64,000 nt of DNA from contig JAHLKD010000020.1 in the NCBI GenBank assembly GCA_025526935.1, positions 1 to 64,000 on the forward strand, read 5' to 3'. Under the pieces are notes generated by a model. The model did not search any database and was not told the origin of the DNA. It was given only the letters and a program-made list of their open reading frames with translations. Both the position numbers and the translations under genes were made by a program. Source of the DNA: Cladochytrium replicatum (taxonomy: Eukaryota > Chytridiomycota > Chytridiomycetes > Cladochytriales > Cladochytriaceae). Below, in pieces: positions 37,207 through 50,691 of the stretch (position 1 is its first letter; each line of letters opens with the position of its first letter).

Positions 37207-38880
37207 ATGGCAGACGAACCTAGGCAACCAACCCACAAAGGCGTTGTCATGCTGACATATAGCGAAGTGGACATTGCACATGGACCACAGCAGTTCAATA
37301 GGCTCAACTCAGCTCCAAAATCACCTGTTGTAATGCAGTTTTTTCCACATCTCCCAGTTGAGTACATTGCAGTATCTCGCCCGGCCACACCACAAATCTT
37401 TCATCATGGCATGGGGCCAAAACATGGTTGTTGTACCTGTTGCACCATCATGGCCATCACCGCCTATTTCTGTTGCGGCAGGCTCGCAGGATTCGAAAGA
37501 GAGGCTGCTTTCCCCCACCTTATCTGTAGAGATGAGAAATTATCGGAGTATGCAAAACAGGGTGAAACCAAGGTTGTTCACACGCTAATGTTGGCATCGA
37601 AGAAGGAAAAGCGAAGAGAAGGGCAGTTCCTATCGTCGCCTGGGTGCTTGTTGCACTCTCCGCATCGATTGTCTCCGGCGTCGCAGTCGGTATCGTAATC
37701 TCCCTCCGATCCAACACATCCTCTGCAGCCGAAACTTCACTCGACTCTCAAACTCAACGACCGAGCAGTCCGCCACGTCCACAGCTTCTACAACTACCAC
37801 CACCTCCCTCCCTGCTGCATCGCCAACCGTCGCGATCACACAAGCGTCGCGCATCTTCAAGCCCTCCTCACAAAACCAGGGCAACATGATGTCCCTCGCA
37901 CTCAGTTAGAGCGGCACGCGTGTTCGCAGGATACCGAACCGGCGCGCTTCAGATTTGGGACGCAGCAACAGGCAACTCGGTCTTCGTCGCGCAGGTCAGG
38001 ACGAACACGACTGTTGTGTATGGGTTAGATGTAAGCGCTGTCGGTGACCTCGTGTACGCCGGCAGGGACGACGGCGTGATGCGCGCGTATGAAATTGGGG
38101 ATTCAACGAATTGTGAGGACATTTGCACTTCCTCAACGTATGACGACGAGCGTGACGTGCGCCGGGGACGGGAAAAGCGTGTTTACGGACGGTGAGGCAA
38201 TGGGACGTGACGATGGGCCTGGTGTTGAGGACTTTTGTGGGACATTCGAGCGCTGTTTGTAGCGTTAAGATTTCTGCTGACGGGACGGTAAGCGAGAGAA
38301 AAAAGAGACAGCGCACCATTTGAGATCAAGGCTTATTCTCATATTTGCAGACACTGTTCACAGCGAGCCGGGACCGAACAGCACGAAGTTTTCTGATAGC
38401 CACGGCAGCACCGCTGAGAACTTACACGGGCCACACGGGAACACTCATGAACCTCGCAGTCTCCCGGGATGGCGCGCCACACTGTTCACCGTTTCAGAGG
38501 ACACCACGACACGGATCTTGAATGTTGTGAACGCGACTACGACCCGGTGCTGAAAGATCATAATGGTGGGGGGTGTTTGGGGGTTGCGCTGGATCGTGAT
38601 CGCGGGTCTACGGTTTTCACAGGAGTGATGTTGTGTCGGGGAATGTGTCGGTTAGGCCCGGAGGTCATGGTGCGCAGGTGCGGAAGGTTGTTCCGGGCTT
38701 CGCAGGAAGTGGGTTGGTATATACAGCGAGCTGGGGTGGTAGCGTTCGAGTTTCCTCGACACATTTAAGAATGACAAAGCAAGTGCGGTTTCCTTTACGC
38801 GGAACGTTTGGGTTTCTGTTGTTGGACTTTTGTCTGGTGCTGGTCAGCATTTCAACAGTTTGATATTCGTTTCAGCGGTA
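37207..38880 (+). pseudogene. membrane-anchored WD40-repeat gene, frameshifted
   Basis: WD40 repeats appear in changing frames: RVFAGYRTGALQIWDAATG, DLVYAGRDDGVMRAYEIG, RQWDVTMGLVLRTFVGHSSA, LFTASRDRTARSFLI..TYTGHTGT, LFTVSEDTTTRILNVV and LGVALDRDRGSTVFTG. A hydrophobic segment (VLVALSASIVSGVAVGIVIS) precedes a Ser/Thr/Pro linker and the repeats, suggesting a type II membrane protein. A clean intron (38289 to about 38350) survives, but frame changes near 37910, 38195, 38485, 38550 and 38630 have no introns. The ATG at 37207 (MADEPRQPTHKGV) is the likely original start. No specific orthologue can be named. Confidence 0.6.
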
Positions 38881-39208
38881 CTTAGATGCTCGACAATTGG
38901 TTTGGATTGTATCAGAAAGTTTGATTCTTCTTACGAGGTGTCACATTATGCTTCTTCAATCGTTCTTTTATCTTTTCTTCCATTATGTCTTTGACCCCAT
39001 TCTTTGTTTCAAACTTATTATCTCACTGCCCATTTGCTCGTTTCCGTTTGACGAGTTATGTGTGCAGGTGGGTTCAACACACCGACGACGAGCACTTTTT
39101 TCTCCCCGTTAATCTTGCTTCAAATTATATGATGTAGGTGTGATATAATTGTGAGATTTCCAAGGGTGACCCAATTTCTGCTGGAGATAACAACCTCATT
39201 CAGTCCTT
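38881..39208. other. spacer, no gene supported
   Basis: T-rich sequence after the WD40 pseudogene, with no supported feature. Confidence 0.4.
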
Positions 39209-39300
39209 ATTACACATATTTGCAAGCGGTTGTTTGATATAATGTTCAAGCATCATTACACATATTTGCAAGCGGTTGTTTGATATAATGTTCAAGCATC
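39209..39300. repeat. 46-bp perfect tandem duplication
   Basis: Two copies of a 46-bp unit beginning ATTACACATATTTGCAAGCG (39209 and 39255). The second copy ends at the last bases of the LRR gene, whose stop codon lies at 39299-39301. The identity points to recent slippage. Confidence 0.92.
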
Positions 39301-40804
39301 ACAACTCACACTCTACAGCAATCCTCCGTCCAGGAATCGCGACCTTCTTCCTCAACCCCTCTATCACTTTCTTCAAATCCATCTCCTTCCGCCTCTTACT
39401 CCACACGTTCGTCAACGACACGATCTCCAACGACCCCACGTTCCACGCCAACCTCTCCAAATGCGCGCACAATTCCGCGTCGATAGGTGATCGATCGATC
39501 TCGAGCGCCCTGAGCACGGGAACCTCAACCTTCTCCTCGCCCAGGAACCTGACCACGAGGTTCACCTGTGTCGTGCTCCAATCGTCGATCCTGCTCAGCC
39601 TCAATCTCCTGATCGATTTCGAGCGTAGGACTGCACGCGAGAGGTCGGGAATCGAGAGGTACGCGAGCCAGGGGCCACCTAAGGATAGCTCGGCTAATCG
39701 AGACGCGTTCTGGATGGATCTGGAGAAGGCTTCGGTGGTTGATTTGGAGGGGAGGTCGAAGATGTTGAGATCGAGGGAAAGGGCGTGGAGGTTCGGGAGG
39801 GAGGTGATGGTTTCGGCGAGTTTGAGGATCGAGGGTTCGTCGAGGTGGCAGAATCGGAGGGTTAGTATTTGGAGGGTGTGCAGGGGATTGCTGGGCTTCA
39901 TGGCGTCGAGGAGGGTGGTGTCGTCATGGAGGAGCTGTGCGCCTTGGAGGGCGAGCTCTGTCAGGTGTGCGTTGGAGTGCGTAAGTGATTGAATGTACAT
40001 CATGGCAGCTTTGGACTGGAGATCAGACACGATGGATTCGAAGGCAATCGAGCGGAGGTTTTTAGATGTATGGACGAGACGGTCGAGGAGACGGTATTGG
40101 TTGGGATTCGATCCGAAGGCGTGGGTGATGCCCCAAGTGAAATGGGTCAGGGATTGCGAAACGATTTGGAGGCTGTCGGATAAGTGTAGCCAGGTTGAAG
40201 GATTAACATGGAACGCAGAAAAGCGAGCGATCAATTTCAGTTTCTGAAGGAATCCTTTCTGTTGTTGCCGAAGCAGCGCGCTTGTTGCAAGAAGCATATC
40301 GTCGAGCGCAGCTGGATCGTCAGGGGTATCGAGCGCGCATGAGAGTGATATATCGAGGGACCGGAGCTGGAAATTACGCAGCGCCAAAGCATAGAGGAGC
40401 GAGCAGGTCGCGTGCGCTGCTCCATGGCTCGCGTGGATAAATGTCAGGCTAACATCCTGCACGGTGGGGAGAAGTGCACCCAGGACGTCCCAATGCGCAG
40501 CAAGACCAGGGACGTCAAGCGAGGTATACCGTACATCGAGTGTCTTGAAATGTCCGAAGGTATCCGGGTATGGTAAGAACGCTTCGCGAAATTTGCCCAC
40601 TGGATCGAGAGAACGGCGGAAATGTGTGCCTTCGGAACCGCACGACACGATTGTCCAAACTCGAACAGTCCTTTTGCGAAGGATTTGGGGATGGAGGAGG
40701 CGTCTGAAGTGGTTGCAGGTTTGTGAGAGACTTAGGGCGTGGTCGTTGAGATAGAAGGCAAGAGGACCAACGATCACGTCAGGATCGACGTTCGTGAAGT
40801 GCAT
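39299..40804 (-). CDS. LRR protein with F-box-like N-terminus
   Basis: A single 501-residue exon from ATG 40804. The first 45 residues (PDVIVGPLAFYLNDHALSLS, then QTCNHFRRLLHPQI) resemble a degenerate F-box. The rest is a series of leucine-rich segments such as LRSLDIS, LQILTLRFCHLDEPSILKLA and LHALSLDLNIFDLPS, with a 25-30 residue period typical of RI/FBXL-type LRRs. A role as a substrate adaptor of an SCF ubiquitin ligase would follow if the F-box is real; this is inference. The C-terminus is basic (SKRRKEMDLKKV). It is intronless, unlike most neighbours. It is divergent from the SH3 protein gene (515 bp apart). Confidence 0.7.
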   Translation of the reverse strand: MHFTNVDPDVIVGPLAFYLNDHALSLSQTCNHFRRLLHPQILRKRTVRVWTIVSCGSEGTHFRRSLDPVGKFREAFLPYPDTFGHFKTLDVRYTSLDVPGLAAHWDVLGALLPTVQDVSLTFIHASHGAAHATCSLLYALALRNFQLRSLDISLSCALDTPDDPAALDDMLLATSALLRQQQKGFLQKLKLIARFSAFHVNPSTWLHLSDSLQIVSQSLTHFTWGITHAFGSNPNQYRLLDRLVHTSKNLRSIAFESIVSDLQSKAAMMYIQSLTHSNAHLTELALQGAQLLHDDTTLLDAMKPSNPLHTLQILTLRFCHLDEPSILKLAETITSLPNLHALSLDLNIFDLPSKSTTEAFSRSIQNASRLAELSLGGPWLAYLSIPDLSRAVLRSKSIRRLRLSRIDDWSTTQVNLVVRFLGEEKVEVPVLRALEIDRSPIDAELCAHLERLAWNVGSLEIVSLTNVWSKRRKEMDLKKVIEGLRKKVAIPGRRIAVECEL

Positions 40805-41099
40805 TTCGGCGCGGGTTGGGGGGAAAAGGGGGTTTAAGATTTCCTTGGGAGGAAGATGATGGCTAGATGGTATGCTGGAACAAGTTGTGGTGGGCGTTTA
40901 ACGCAACACACGAGAAGTCACACGACGGAACACGAACCAAGCCATAGGGCATTTCAGGGGGAGTGGAACCGTGAGAAACAGAGGTGCTGCTCACTCACAC
41001 CCCACACAGCCACCACACACCAGCCATGCTAGACAACCCACCAGCCATTTTTGAACAATAACAATAATACTGGTATTATTATTGTCGCCCAGAGACATC

Positions 41100-41319
41100 A
41101 GCTCTTCCATCGTCAACCTGGACATTCCCTTGTTCTACGTGCAACTCTTACCAGCGAAGTACGTGCGTCCCTTCACTCGCTTCTATTCTCTCGTCTTGCC
41201 CTGCCGCTGCATCTCTCCTCCCCTCCAGCTCTCCCTAGCCCATTCTAACACATACGTATCTCTTTCCACGATCTGCAAAACAGACGGGTTGAACAATACC
41301 GAACCTAACATACACAACA
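41100..41319 (+). promoter_or_regulatory. CT-rich 5' region of the TM-SH3 gene
   Basis: A pyrimidine-rich stretch (for example CATCTCTCCTCCCCTCCAG at about 41210) runs up to 100 bp upstream of ATG 41320, and AACATACACAACA directly precedes the ATG. CT-rich tracts of this kind mark highly expressed genes in many fungi. Confidence 0.35.
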
Positions 41320-42961
41320 ATGCGCTCTCATCTGTTGACCAGCACGGCCCTTGCCGCCGTGGTGCTCTTTTTGAGCTCGCTCTCTTCTAACTCCATCGGT
41401 GTGTTGGCAACACGACAGGTTGACCCACTTTACGCAGGTGCCGGCTCCCGCCGTCACGGTTACAGATCAGACCTCGCTGCTGCCGCAATTGCTCACAACA
41501 ACAAACTCCGCTCTGCCGCTGCCGCGAGGGTTGTTGCTGAAAATCTGGAAGCCGCAAATGCCGCCGCTGCTGGTGCTGCCATGGCGGCCGCGGACAGTCT
41601 TGAGACCGTTGAGGCTGCCGATGCCGCCGCTGCTGCTGCCTCTGGAAACACTGAACCCGGTGCCGCGGCCAATGCTGAGTCAGCAGCCTCTGGTGGTCCG
41701 AGCCCCTCCCCTGGGTCTGCTGCCGGCCACCCCGAATGCATTTCCATCGCTAGCACCTCGTCTTGTGCCCCTTGGACGAACGGCTACTACATTAACGCCA
41801 CTGAGCTTGCCCTTGTCTACGGATTGCAGGAGAGCGCTCCCGATGCTGCTTACTGGGACAAACTCGTCAATGCTATGACCGGAGGTGGGGACCTCCAGGC
41901 GGCGATTTGGGCGGAATGGGCTCAGTGCTTGGGCTACCATGGCGCTCCGATTCAATACTACCGATCATACGTTTGCTTGACCGATATTTTCTTCTACTCT
42001 GCCGGCTGCAACCCCGGCACCACCATTTCGCCACCTTTGCACCCCGACGTGTGCGATGTTTACAAGGAGTCTGTTGTTGGTCTTATTCAAGACCCGAACG
42101 CCTGCCCATCCCTCGACAAACTCGCGGACAACTTGGAAGGTGCAGCCCTTCAGGATGTGTTCGACCGCCGCTCGTACCTGCTTAGTGCAGATGAATCTTG
42201 TCGGAGCATCTTGAACTCGTACTCGCAGAGCTCAGATGCTAGCGTGTGGGGTGTCACTGCCGACCAGAACTCTTGCGGTAAATATTCCACAACCATGATT
42301 TTGTTTTTCTGACGTCCTTTGCGTAGGATTTGGAGGAAACATAACTGTTGCCCGTTCGTACTGCGACGACGTGTTTGCTCAGTTCCACCAAAAGCCCAAA
42401 TGCTGTGATACTCTTAGTGGAAGTTCCTCCGCCACTTCACAGAGCTCCTCCTTCGCCCCTCCCAGCGAAAATTCGAAGATCCGCACTGACGGTCTCCAAC
42501 CCGTTGCAGCTGCTGCGGAAGGAGCTGCAGACTCCACTGGCGGCTCTTCTGCTGGTGGTCCCCCTGTTGGTGCGATCGTAGGAGGTGTTTTCGGTGGTTT
42601 GGCTGCTATCGGCGGTGCCGTTGCCGGATTCGCAGCTTATAAGAAGCGTGGCTCGTCGGTTCGGCCTAGCAAGCCTGGACAACCGTATCCCTCCATTGCA
42701 GGCTCCGCTGGTGCCCCTGCGATGACAAAGATCCCCGACCCAGAGAGCCAGGGCTCCGACTACGTCATGCTCCCACCTGGAACTCGCTTTGTAGGTATTT
42801 TAGAGTTCCAGCCTACTAACCCAGACGAGATGGAGGTGAACGAGGGGGACATTATTGAGGGCAAGATCCAGTACAGCGACGGGTGGATGAAGGGCTACAA
42901 CCACGAAAGTCAAGAGTCGGGCTTGTTCCCAAGCGCAGTCGTCAAACCTCTGAACTCTTAA
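41320..42961 (+). CDS. secreted Cys-rich / transmembrane / SH3 protein
   Basis: Two exons (41320-42277 and 42327-42961) give 530 residues. Order: signal peptide (ALAAVVLFLSSLSS), an Ala-rich stretch (about 50-130), a Cys-rich ectodomain (PECISIASTSSCAPW to KPKCCDTL), a Ser/Gly linker, one membrane helix (VGAIVGGVFGGLAAIGGAVA) with basic stop-transfer residues, and a C-terminal SH3 domain (FVGILEFQPTNPDEMEV, GDIIEGKIQYSDGWMKG, SGLFPSAVV). The SH3 domain would face the cytoplasm and bind proline motifs, linking a surface ectodomain to the cell cortex. Similar layouts are common in early-diverging fungi. The ectodomain ligand is unknown. Confidence 0.85.
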
Positions 42962-43197
42962 GTGTTCACAAAACAACAGCAATTGTGTCGAGTTTTGTAA
43001 TTTTTAATGTCTTTATGTGTCTTGTTTTGTCGTGGGCGAAGAGGGGGTTCCGCTGGCTGCACATAGTTTGTCTGCATATTCTTTTCAATTGAGCAATTGT
43101 GAAGCTGTCCAGATTAAAAATAACGCGGCGAAGTGTTCCATTTTGGGTCCAAAACGTCCCGTGACAAATCTTTTCTCGACTCAACCACCAGAAAACA

Positions 43198-46100
43198 ATG
43201 TCTGGTCCTACGCTGGAGTCGCTCGTCTCGCCCGAATACGCGACCTACCTCGTACAGCTCTTCCAACGATTCCTGAGCAATGAAAAAACCGTTCGGGATC
43301 CTGCTGAGCTGGAGCTAGACTCTGCTCTCCAACAGAGCCCGGACCAATTGCTCGGTGCCATGGCCGACCTAATCTCCACGCACGAGCGCGAAGAAGTGAG
43401 ACAGTCCAAAGATCCCCAAGTTTCATTGATTGACATTCTTTCATAACCGAGGTTCGCTCCATGTCTGCCATTTTGCTTCGAAAACTCGCATCGAGGGACC
43501 CTCCGTATCCCGACAGTACACCCATGATCCAACGCGATGCGTACTGGATCCATCTACAGCAGCAGACACGTACATTTGTCCAGGGGCGTCTGATTACCTC
43601 TCTGGAACGCGAGCCAGTCAAACAGGTGCGAAATAAGGTGTGTACGCTCGTTGGAGAGCTTCTGGTGAATAATATGGCTGCGCGTGTACTTCAAACCGGT
43701 ACGAGGATTCTTTTTGTAACTGCACCTTGTTTGATTCTGAAGTCTATTTCTCAGAGAACCCGAACCCATTGCGAAATGCACTGCAAAGCTGGCCCGAGCT
43801 TCTTGGGACCCTATACCATTTCGCTCAGTCCGATTCGGACGTGCATCGTGAGATCACGTATAAAGTCATCGCACAGGTTCCCGCGATCGTCGAAGAACAG
43901 GACGTGGATCATGTCAAGACGGTGCTGGGAGCGGGTCTTCGAGACCGATCTATCCAAGTAGTGTCCCCGACCTCACCATCTAAAAACATTGATTTTAGAT
44001 TGTGTTCGTTTTTTGAAAGGTTCGCGCGCAGGGATTGAAAGCGATGGTGAACTACGTCCTCCTTCACGACGCAAAAGACGCAGTGAAGCAGTTCCCGGGT
44101 GTCGTCCCGCCGATGGTGGACATTCTCGTTGCGTTGGCGGAGGGACAGACGGCGAACGATGAAGAAATGCTTGCTGAGTGTCTGGGCACATTGGGGGATC
44201 TCGCGGAGTGGATCCCAAAGCTGTTCAAGACTTCAGTGGACAGACTGGTCGACTTTGTTGCGGCGATGTTGAATGCCGGTGACAGGTTCACGAGCAGCAC
44301 AAAGTACGCGGCGCTGGAGGTGCTCCTTGCGATCTCGGACCGCTCGAAAGTGACTATCAAAAAGTCGAGGTTCTGCGCGACAATCGTCCCGCTCTTGCTG
44401 CAGATGATGGTGAACATTACGGATGAAGAGGAGTGGTATACAAACGTAAAACCGACCAGAAAAGTGAAGAACCCTGTTTTGGTCCATTTTGATATGTGCG
44501 GTTTAGCTCAACGATGAGAAGACGGAAGATGAGGAATATGAAGTTGCGCCGCAGATTCTGGACCGGATTTCAATCAATTTGGGTGGAGCGGAGGTGATCC
44601 CGATTGCATACCCGCACATCCAGCGCATGTTTTCGTCTGCACAGTGGCAGGAGCGCCATGCGGCACTTGTGGCGATCTCGAACCTTGCGGAAGGATGCCA
44701 CGATATAATGTTGCCCGAACTCAGCACAATATTGAGGTATGGGAAGCTCTTAGATTGAGATGTAAGCCCAACCTGATTTTCTAACATCAGTGTGGTTCTT
44801 GAGTTTGCGAAAGAAGCTCATCCGCGTGTACGATATGCCGCTTGCACTGCGATCGGGCAAATGGCGATCGACTTTGCGGTACGCATTTCGGTGGTAGACC
44901 AAGCAATTATTTGCTAATTTTTGAACATAGCCCGAGTTGCAAATGCGTCATAGCAAGAACATTTATTCCGTCCTCCTGGCTCTCATGCGAGACTCCGCAG
45001 TCCCAAAGTATTATGTTTGGACCGCCGCAAACTCTCTTCAAAAGCTGAAACTTCTTCCCTGTTTCCCGTGTAGAGTCCAGTTACTCGCCGCTGGTGCCTC
45101 GGTGAACCTCACCGAATCGATCGAACTAACTGCCCTCGAGCCGTTCATGGACGACATCATGAACGCGTGCAGCCAGCTGTTTGCTGGACACCATGTACTA
45201 CAGGAGGAAGCCGTGTCGCTGATCACCGCGGTTGCAAACGTCTCCGAAGGCCAGTTTGTAAAGGTTCGGAACGACGGTTCTATTGTATTTGGAAATGGAT
45301 AGCTGATGTTTTTGGTAGTACTATGGTGCGGTGATGCCCACGCTTCTGAGCATCCTGCAGCAAGCTACGCAGAAGGAACACGCGACGCTTCGAAGCCGAG
45401 CGCTCGAATGTGCTATGCTTTCTGGTATGCACAACCCACGTGTCTGATCTAGAGACGCCAATAGCTTAAGCCGGCTATTGTACTTTACAGCGTTGGCGGT
45501 TGGTAGAGAAGCGCTTGGGAATGACGCGCAGGTGCTCCTGAACGTTCTGAGCCAAGCGCAGAAGGAGATAGAGGCGGATCCGAGCAGCGCGCTCAGCTCG
45601 TTCCTGCCGCTCGCGTGGGGAAGGATGTGCAAGATTCTCGGAGCGGAGTTTGCTCCGTACCTCCAGTACGTGATGCCGAGCCTGATTGTGACCGCCAAGC
45701 AGCTTCCAAAGTACAAGGTTCTCAATGACGATGAGGAGTCTGAGGAGGACGATGATTGGGATTACACAGAGTACAAAGGCCAGGTTCGTTCTCTCAAAGC
45801 AAATCGTTTTAACGCTTAACGTGCGATTTTGTTCAGAGGATTGGGATCATGTCCTCGTTGTTGGAAGATAAGTGTCTCGCCGTAGAGATGTTTTTGGTGT
45901 ATGCCAAGGAGTTGGGTGCCGACTTTGCTCCGTATGCGGCCGAAGTGCTCGCCATTTGTATCGGGTTGCTTGGATTCGATTTCCACCCCGGAGTAAAAGT
46001 CGCTGCAGCGGGCTGCATTCCGCACTTATTCAAGGCACTCATTCTCTCCCCAGCCGGTTTGTTTGCGCAAAAAATGTTTGGTGTTCAGATCATTTATCAA

Positions 46101-47835
46101 TTCTGCAGAACGTAACTCGATCCTGGTGGCATGGCAAGGAACTTCAGATTCCATGATGAACCAGGTGCTTAAGGGCCGCACCAACTTGCGAATGCGAGAG
46201 GACGGCGAAGGGCTCGCGGCGGTGTTCAAGGCTTACGGCGATGTAAGCTATATCAGTATCATTACCTCGCTGAATTCTGAAGGTTTTCTTGCTTTGGAGA
46301 CCATGGAAGTGATGGGGCCAGTGTTTGGGCAGATGACACTGCACGGTGACAACATGGTCAAGTTTTTGCGGGTCGTGAAGAACGAGATTCAGCATTGGCT
46401 CGAGACGCTCAGCCAGCGACTTGGTTCGTTTATAATATTTAGTGTTTGAAAGTGGTTTGATTTATACTCTGGTGTTTCCTTGCAGCAATGCTGAATGCAC
46501 CGGATCAGGATGACGAAGTTGAGCAGCTGGACGAGATTATGGAAATAGATGAGGATATCTTGAGCGAGGTAAGAGCTTGAGGGAATGCAGACTTTGGTTG
46601 GAGAGTTTCTATCAAATGTTGTGGAATTTGTGCAATGATGATCAACCTTTTGAATGATAATTCCGAATCAGTGGATTTTGTGGACTGCGATGGTGCGGAC
46701 GGCTCATTTGGGCGTTCTGGACTCGCATTGACCGCGAAGTTAACCTGAACTGGGGTGCTCTACACTTGATCTGAGCGCGCAAGTGCCTCCGGGGTTTTAT
46801 TCGGCTTGTTATTTTATCTTACTCATTGTGCCAAATTTACAAACTAGGCTTCGAAATGCATGAACAAGGTGTTCAAGGTTCAGGGAACCACTCTTTTTGG
46901 CGCCTTCGCCAACTTGATTGATCCACTGGAGATGATGATGGTGAGTTGTTGACTCCAGACTGTTTGCCTCATATAGGTGTACTTACATTGTATATAGCAA
47001 AGCGGGGACTTCAAGATGACCGTCCCGTGGGCACTCGGAATCTTCTGCGACTTGGTTCAATCAACTGGGCCAGAATCGTTCCAATACCAGGAGCACTTCC
47101 TTCAACGATTCATTGGTGGAATTGTCGGTGAAAGCCCCGACTTGAGACAATGCGCTGCTTACGGCTTTGGTATATGTGCGCAATATGGTGGGCCGAACTT
47201 CTATCCCGCGATGGCTGGTGTGTGAAATGCAACTTCTTATAAACGACAATTGATGGATTTTCGCATAGGTGCTATTTCCAATCTCGTAACTGCCATCGCT
47301 GGTTCATTTATCAACGACCCGGAACATGAGAACAGGGAAGTAACAGAAAATGCTATCTCAGCCCTCGGAAAGATCTATCGGTTTGTGCTCGCATCACCGC
47401 AGGGAGCCCAAGCACTGGCAGGGCAGGTGGATCCAGATCAGGTGCTGAGGCATTGGGTTGAGGCTTACCTTAAGCTTCCCGTCTTGTCGGACACTGTTGA
47501 GGCTCCCTTCAACGTGGAGCTTTTGCTGGACTTGGTTTCCAGGTAGGCGAAGCAATTTGCAAACAACAGCATTTTTAAAACTGGTGTTATGCCTTTTTGA
47601 AAGCCAAAACGCTGTCGTGCTGGGCGCAAACAACAGCAACCTCGCGCACATTGCTCGGGCGTTGGGAGAGGTTCTGATTACCGAAATACTTGTGGAAGAT
47701 CAGCCGAAGCTGCAGAAGCGGGTAGCTACGATGTTTACGTCGTTGTTCAACTCCCTGGACGCAGGAGCAACAAAGGCGGTCGAGGACTCGTTTTCGGTTG
47801 AGAGCTTGGTGTTGTTGAGGAAGTACGTGCGATGA
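43198..47835 (+). CDS. importin beta, Kap121/importin-5 type
   Basis: A long multi-exon gene from ATG 43198 ([20 protein letters not shown]) to TGA 47835. HEAT-like helix pairs run throughout: [52 protein letters not shown]-type linker [55 protein letters not shown] and the acidic stretch [19 protein letters not shown]. These features, including the QWQERHAAL motif, identify importin-5 (yeast Pse1/Kap121), a nuclear import receptor for ribosomal proteins and histones. One intron (about 46570-46846) is near 277 nt, five times longer than the others. It is convergent with homoisocitrate dehydrogenase. Confidence 0.92.
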
Positions 47836-47978
47836 GTTCTCGGGCGGTTTCTATTAGCTTTAGAGTTTCCTCACGCTAGTGTTTTTGTTGAGGATATCGG
47901 TGTGTCATAGTGATAGACGGTACTGCATATGTGCTACCATTCCCATGTTGATCAAAAAAGTTTGAAACCAAAATCAGT

Positions 47979-49458
<1,480 letters not shown>

Positions 49459-49523
49459 CAGTTTGATGCCGCGCCACGCTGGATCTCACGCGTCTCAAAT
49501 ATTTCCAAAATTAACGAAACACG
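49459..49523. promoter_or_regulatory. divergent promoter LYS12 / GNA1
   Basis: 65 bp separate the two start codons. Both core promoters must lie in this interval or reach into the coding sequences. Confidence 0.5.
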
Positions 49524-50406
49524 ATGGATCTGAGCGAACGCATGCAGAAAGTGAGCATCGAGGGAGACATCTACCAGTTCCCAATCGAGGAAATGCCGCC
49601 AGAAGTAGCCGGTTTTGTGTCGGACCCATTCATTGTTCGGCCTTTGTGTGTCGACGATTACGATCGGGGTTAGATAACTGTGGTGGCACTTTTGGAAATG
49701 GTGGATTTTGAAGAATGACGGCGTAGGTTTTGTGGAATCGCTTTCGCAGCTGTCATCTGTAGATGGAATTTCGAAAGAGACCTTTGAGGGTGAGATTGGA
49801 AGAAAGATGTGGGGCTGAATTGCGATCGATACTGATGTGACCATCAGAACGCTTCCACTACCTTCGAAAACACAACGAGATGTACAGGGTCATTGTGATA
49901 TTCAATAACGAAACAAAACGTGTCGTAGGGTGAGGGTGATCGTTGTCTCACTGTTGGGTTTCTCTCATTTCTATATTCACAGGAGTGGTACGGTATTCAT
50001 CGAGAGAAAGTTCCTTCATAACGCTGGACTGGCGGGCCATATCGAAGGTTAATCCAAAATATGTGGGCACATTTCATCGAGTTGATTATGTTCGGTAGAT
50101 ATTGTGGTCCACGACTCATGCAGAGGAAAGAACCTTGGAAAGAGGTACTATTCTTTCTTGAAACTATTTTTCTTCGAATTTTGATTTAAGATTGTTCTCT
50201 TTCCTTTTTAAGCGTTATCGAAACACTCAAGGCTATCGCCAAACAATGCAAGGCTTACAAAATCATTCTTGATTGTGTAGATCATAACGTCGGTTTCTAC
50301 GACAAGTGTGGATTTAAGAGAAAGGGGGCACAGGTAAAACAATGATTGACCTGTGGTTGGTATATCTAGGCTGAAGTGAATTCTTCAGATGGCTTTGTAC
50401 TTCTAG
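49524..50406 (+). CDS. GNA1: glucosamine-6-phosphate N-acetyltransferase
   Basis: Transfers acetyl from acetyl-CoA to glucosamine-6-phosphate on the way to UDP-GlcNAc, the substrate for chitin and glycosylation. Exon 1 (MDLSERMQKVSIEGDIYQFP) contains FIVRPLCVDDYDRG. Later exons give FEERFHYLRKHNEMYRVIVI, RVVGSGTVFIERKFLHNAG, GHIEDIVVHDSCRGKNLGKS (the GNAT acetyl-CoA loop) and ILDCVDHNVGFYDKCGF. The last exon encodes only MALYF and the stop TAG at 50404. Introns are about 50-75 nt. The N-terminus is 20-30 residues longer than yeast Gna1. Confidence 0.93.
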
Positions 50407-50691
50407 CTGTAGACTTGCCTCCATTATACCCAACTAATGCTTCATTTTGACTGAGCTGCATTGTAATAATAACATAGAGACCCGGGAAGAAAGCAGTATG
50501 CACAAAGAAACGACATATCGAATCGGCAATGCACAAACATGCAAACTGCAACCTAAATGCGGGCGATTCACTGTGCGATAAATTTCTGGTGTTGCTGTTT
50601 CTCTCAGATAGTCAGGTTGATCAGCTCATGTTGATTCAGGTTTCACTTCAGCGGATCGATACAGTAAACAAGCCTATCGGCTACAGCACTT

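Noticed and set aside
41493-41756. Ala-rich minus-strand frame
   Set aside because: Antisense to the Ala-rich stalk of the TM-SH3 protein; GCN repeats stay open on both strands.
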